NCBI GenBank assembly: GCA_021495925.1 | Contig: JAKEKT010000099.1 | Span: 1 to 64,000 of the forward strand | Length of the DNA stretch: 64,000 nucleotides | Source: Diplodia intermedia | Taxonomy: Eukaryota > Ascomycota > Dothideomycetes > Botryosphaeriales > Botryosphaeriaceae | Direction: 5' to 3' | Part shown: positions 60,957 to 64,000 of the stretch, in pieces | Numbering within the stretch: the stretch's first letter is position 1 | Layout of the letters: the number at the start of each line of letters is the position of its first letter | The notes under the pieces: generated by a model | Told to the model about the DNA's origin: nothing | What the model saw: the letters and a program-made list of their open reading frames with translations, nothing else | The model's database searches: none | Made by a program: the position numbers and the translations under genes

Positions 60957-62123
60957 TCATTCCGGCACGCAAAACGCGTCCTCATCATACCCATCCGTAG
61001 TCACCGGCGGCTCCTCACCGCCCACCGCGCCGTCCCGCGGCATCCACTCAACGCCCTCCGAAAAGCGCTTCCTCCAAACATCCACCTCCCCATCCTCCCG
61101 CACCTTCGTCAGTGCCGCGTTCAACAGCGCCATATCCCAGCCCCGCCTCCCCACGCACTCAAACAACGCCCACACATCTCCCCCCGCCAACCCCACCTCC
61201 CGCGCCGTCTGCACGTTCCGCGGCTCCAGATACGGCGCCAGCCGCTGCCACACGCCCTGGACAAACGCCACAAACACGTCCGCGCCCTTGGGCTCCACGC
61301 CCTCAATCTCGGCCAAGCGCTCGCGCACCGCGCCCTCGTACCAGCGCTGCCACCCCACCACCTCCTCCCTCGCCATCCCCCGCACCTCCGCGCCACCGCC
61401 ACCGCCACCGCCGCCGAACCCGTCCCCGTCCCCATACCCATCCCCCCCCTCCTCCTCCTCGGGCAGCATCGCGCTCGCATCCCCGCCCCACCGCTCCTCC
61501 ACAAACGCCGCCAGCAACCCCAACCGCCCCGCCGCGACGTCGCGGTACCTCGCGCGGTTCCCGCCGCAGGCCTTGGCCAGGATCCGCTCGCGCAGCGCCC
61601 ACGGCGAGTCCCCGAGGGCGGGCGCGCACGTCCCGTTGGCGGCGACGAGGAGCTCGACGCCGCGCGCGGCCGTGGCGGGCGCCATGCGCGTCGAGCGCAG
61701 GATGGCGTGGGCGAGGTGCGCGAGGATCGTCTCGTTGGTGGGCGCGTCCGGGTCGTCGAGGGGGGTGGGCGCGTGGAACGGGTGCGCGGTGCCGTGCGCG
61801 GCGATGAGGGCGCGCGCTTTGGCGGCGAGGAGGGGCGAGACGGGTGGCGTGGTTGTGGGGACGGGTAGGCGGCTTCGACTGGGGTGGTGGTGAGGGGGTG
61901 TGGTGGTTTCTGATGCTAGGGAGTCTTGGCGTTGCCGCTGCTTTTTGGTGGGGGGCGCGGTGGGTGGTGTGGATGTCCTGTTGGTTGGAGAGGATTTGCG
62001 CTTGCGTGAGGTGTTGGTGGATGCTCTGGGACTTGGTCGTTGTTGCTGGGATGGAGCTTCGGGGGCGTCTTGAGCGGTGCCGTCGTGGGATTCGGCGTTG
62101 GTTTTGGAGCGTGTGGTCACCAT
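60957..62123 (-). CDS. Basic, nuclear-looking fungal protein (paralog A)
   Basis: Single exon from the ATG at 62,123, giving 388 aa of unknown function. The N-terminus, M-V-T-T-R-S-K, leads into a Ser/Pro/Lys-rich disordered region with two basic clusters (S-R-K-R-K-S and K-K-Q-R-Q-R-Q) that look like nuclear localisation signals. A helical domain follows (E-T-I-L-A-H-L-A-H-A-I-L-R-S-T-R and L-G-L-L-A-A-F-V-E-E-R-W-G-G-D). There is then a Gly/Glu insert and a conserved C-terminal block (G-A-D-V-F-V-A-F-V-Q-G-V-W). It has a tandem paralog directly upstream on the same strand. The start was chosen because the paralog begins at the same motif, although an upstream in-frame extension exists. Confidence 0.7.
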   Translation of the reverse strand: MVTTRSKTNAESHDGTAQDAPEAPSQQQRPSPRASTNTSRKRKSSPTNRTSTPPTAPPTKKQRQRQDSLASETTTPPHHHPSRSRLPVPTTTPPVSPLLAAKARALIAAHGTAHPFHAPTPLDDPDAPTNETILAHLAHAILRSTRMAPATAARGVELLVAANGTCAPALGDSPWALRERILAKACGGNRARYRDVAAGRLGLLAAFVEERWGGDASAMLPEEEEGGDGYGDGDGFGGGGGGGGAEVRGMAREEVVGWQRWYEGAVRERLAEIEGVEPKGADVFVAFVQGVWQRLAPYLEPRNVQTAREVGLAGGDVWALFECVGRRGWDMALLNAALTKVREDGEVDVWRKRFSEGVEWMPRDGAVGGEEPPVTTDGYDEDAFCVPE

Positions 62124-62229
62124 TGTGATGGATTGGATGCAATTGAATGGTTTGTGGTGAGACGGAAGCGGTGTTTTGACGTGGAGAGGGAGAAGCAAGG
62201 TGGTAGTTAAATTATGTTTGTGGTCAGGC

Positions 62230-62237
62230 TGACGTCA
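62230..62237. promoter_or_regulatory. CRE-like palindrome upstream of paralog A
   Basis: TGACGTCA, the bZIP/CREB-type site, about 107 bp upstream of the ATG at 62,123. It lies inside an 18-bp segment (TGGTCAGGCTGACGTCAT, 62,221-62,238) that is identical upstream of paralog B, so it was copied with the gene. Confidence 0.6.
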
Positions 62238-62270
62238 TATCCGCCGTGACGGGATCGATGTCATTCATAC

Positions 62271-63118
62271 CTATCTCTTGAGCTCACCCACCCTCTTCTC
62301 CAACCTCACCGTCGTCAACGCCGCATTCAACCTAGCCATCTTCGCCGCGTCCCTCCCCACGCCCTCAAACAACGCCTCCACCCCGCCCCCCAGCCCCACC
62401 TCCCCCGCCGTCTCCGCACCGCGCCGGTCCAGAAACGGCGCCGCCCGCGCCCACACGCCCTGCACCGCCGCGACGAAGATATCCGCCCCGACGTCGCCCA
62501 ACCCCTTGACCTCCTTGAGCCGGCGCCGCAGCATCTTCTGCACCTCCGCCGCCGGCACGTCGTCGTCGAGACGCAACAGTCCGCCCGCGTCGCCGCCGTA
62601 CCGCTCGTCGACCAGCGCCGCCAGCTCGCCCAGCGCCGTCGCCGTCTTCTCGCGGTATAAGTGCGTGTAGCCGGCGTCGGTGAGGAGCTCGGTGCGGCGA
62701 TGTCGTGCGAGATGCGCGTCGACGAGAGGAGGGCGTGGAAGAGGAGCGCGAGGATGGTGGAGGAGCTGGGTTGCGAGGGCGAGGGGAGGAGGTCGTGGCC
62801 CGGGAGGGTGGCGGCGGCGGCGCCGGAGGTGGTGATGAGGCTGTCGATTTTGGAGGAGAGCGGGGATGGTGGTGCCGGAGTGGTGTTGGTGTGTTGTTGT
62901 TAATCTGATGCTGCCGAGTCTTTGCGCTTCTTGGCCCGGTTTGCGGCTGGCACGGACACGCTGCCGTCTTTGCTGGGAGGAGTCGACTTGCGCTTGCGTG
63001 AGGTGTTGGCCTGTTTGGACGGATGTTGCGGCTGGGATGAGGCTCTGGCCGCGCTGCTTTGAGCCGTCTCCTCTTTGGGTTCGGCTTTGGCTTTGGCTTT
63101 GGAGCGGGTGGTCACCAT
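62271..63118 (-). pseudogene. Paralog B of the nuclear-looking protein, disrupted
   Basis: Tandem duplicate of the gene at 60,957-62,123, starting with the same M-V-T-T-R-S-K at 63,118 and a similar basic region (S-R-K-R-K-S and A-K-K-R-K-D-S). The frame stops at TAA (62,900-62,902) but stays homologous past it (I-D-S-L-I-T-T-S-G; T-I-L-A-L-L-F-H-A-L-L-S-S-T-R). It then shifts by one base around 62,680-62,710. The last ~140 codons are in another frame (L-G-E-L-A-A-L-V-D-E-R-Y-G-G-D, G-A-D-I-F-V-A-A-V-Q-G-V-W) and end at 62,271. One stop plus one frameshift and no usable intron argue for a pseudogene. Confidence 0.7.
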
Positions 63119-63233
63119 CGTAGCGGGCTGGCTGCAATTGGGGCAGTCTGGTCAAGATTGGATAGGCTGGATGTGGTGTTTCGACGTGGGAAAGGCGCGA
63201 GATGGTGGTTATTTGCTGCATCTGTGGTCAGGC

Positions 63234-63241
63234 TGACGTCA
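63234..63241. promoter_or_regulatory. CRE-like palindrome upstream of paralog B
   Basis: TGACGTCA about 116 bp upstream of the ATG at 63,118, inside the same 18-bp segment as upstream of paralog A (here 63,225-63,242). Confidence 0.6.
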
Positions 63242-63242
63242 T

Positions 63243-64000
63243 GGTCGCGAGGATCGATGCAAGGGTCCCTTCCCATGCGGCCGGGAGGATGAAGAATGTC
63301 GTTATAGCCTACCGAGCAGCTGTTATGGACTAAGCTTTCAAACAAGCTCCTGCTACCATGAGATTCTGGGGGTGGCGCTGCAGTAGCGCTGCCAGTCAAC
63401 TACATGTATCCCTCAGTTGTCCGTTATAGGAGAAGCAATAACATCCCTGCTTTGCTGCAGCATACGCTAATCATAGCCCCTGATTCGCAGTGGGTAGAGG
63501 GAATTGATTCCCGTTGGTCATAAACATCCAAACAGCAGCAGGTGCATGAAGACACGAGTAAGGTCAAGGCAGACAGCTGTAAGATTTATAATGCAGGGGA
63601 CCCCGCTTTTAGTCAGGCATCTCACCGCGCCGCACTGACTTCGCATGTGTCACTGAAAGACCATCACGAAAGGTCGGGGCTACGATAGACAAATCCGACG
63701 GCCACCTCTCGCTGTCGAACACTGGCTCCGATGTTGCCAAATGCGAACCTTGGCGATCCACATCTTCACATGACGGGCTAACCGCTGTAGTCAGGGAGAA
63801 GCCACATGGTAATTGGAGCGGAGAGTAAGGGTGGTACGGCCCGCGGCAAGCCTTGCCAAACATGGTAGGCTTATGAGGCGCGGCACCCATGACTTCCCAA
63901 CTACGTGTACCAATCACCCTCATGAACCGTTCAAATGATGCGTGTGTCAGCAGAACTACGCCCCATGCGGGGGAAATCAAAATCCGATGTGCTCTCGCCA
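63243..64000. other. Window-end region, no supported gene
   Basis: One minus-strand frame (63,980-63,609, 123 codons) is open but has no motif I recognise and may be chance. Any gene here would continue beyond the window. Confidence 0.35.

Noticed and set aside
63609..63980. 123-codon minus-strand frame at the window end
   Set aside because: Not recognised and no supporting signals; listed only as part of the unassigned end region.
1..64000. CRISPR array, bacterial operons, tRNA or rRNA genes
   Set aside because: No direct repeat-spacer pattern, no ribosomal sequence and no cloverleaf with A/B boxes was found by eye; the locus is clearly eukaryotic.

Overview
The window is the end of a chromosome from a filamentous ascomycete (Pezizomycotina). 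It starts with 19 CCCTAA telomere repeats. Its genes carry many short GT-AG introns of about 41-120 bp, often with a CTGAC or CTAAC branch-like site. The gene families are typical of such fungi: HET, STAND/NACHT, rhodopsin-domain membrane proteins, a LaeA-like methyltransferase and a hybrid histidine kinase. The repeats carry the mutation pattern of repeat-induced point mutation (RIP). I cannot name the species from sequence alone.

Bases 1-20,160 form a gene-free, very AT-rich subtelomeric block. CA and TG dinucleotides are almost absent while CG survives, which also removes nearly all ATG codons. The block is a nest of one LINE-type (non-LTR) retrotransposon family: a 5'-truncated copy fused directly to the telomere (116-4683), an inverted older copy (about 6,250-9,264 and 15,775-18,978) split by a younger full-length copy (9,265-15,774) with a 13-bp target-site duplication, and two short 3'-end fragments (19,128-19,773). 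A roughly 505-bp tandem duplication (5,226-6,235) lies between the first two copies, with a third partial unit at 18,980-19,118.

From about 20.2 kb the DNA is ordinary, GC-richer and genic. Reading inward: an allantoate-permease-like MFS transporter, a nine-exon rhodopsin-domain membrane protein, a possible small membrane protein, a DHA2 drug-efflux transporter, a class I terpene synthase, a GAF-hybrid histidine kinase and a polyglutamine-containing fungal regulatory protein. Next come a STAND protein (N-terminal regulatory domain, NACHT, helical C-terminus) broken by an in-frame TAG, a kelch-type pseudogene, a cytochrome P450 and a frameshifted conserved fungal protein. The remainder holds a divergent pair of Fe(II)/2-oxoglutarate dioxygenases, remnants of a regulator gene, a HET-domain protein, a LaeA-like methyltransferase and a tandem pair of nuclear-looking paralogs, of which the outer is a pseudogene.

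Two themes link the genes. First, a terpene synthase with a neighbouring efflux pump and, further in, a P450, two 2OG dioxygenases and a methyltransferase looks like a dispersed secondary-metabolism region. Second, the STAND and HET genes are of the kind used in non-self recognition and programmed cell death, and several are decayed, as is common in fast-evolving subtelomeres. Exon coordinates were built by hand from splice signals, reading phase and family patterns; every joined model keeps frame unless stated.
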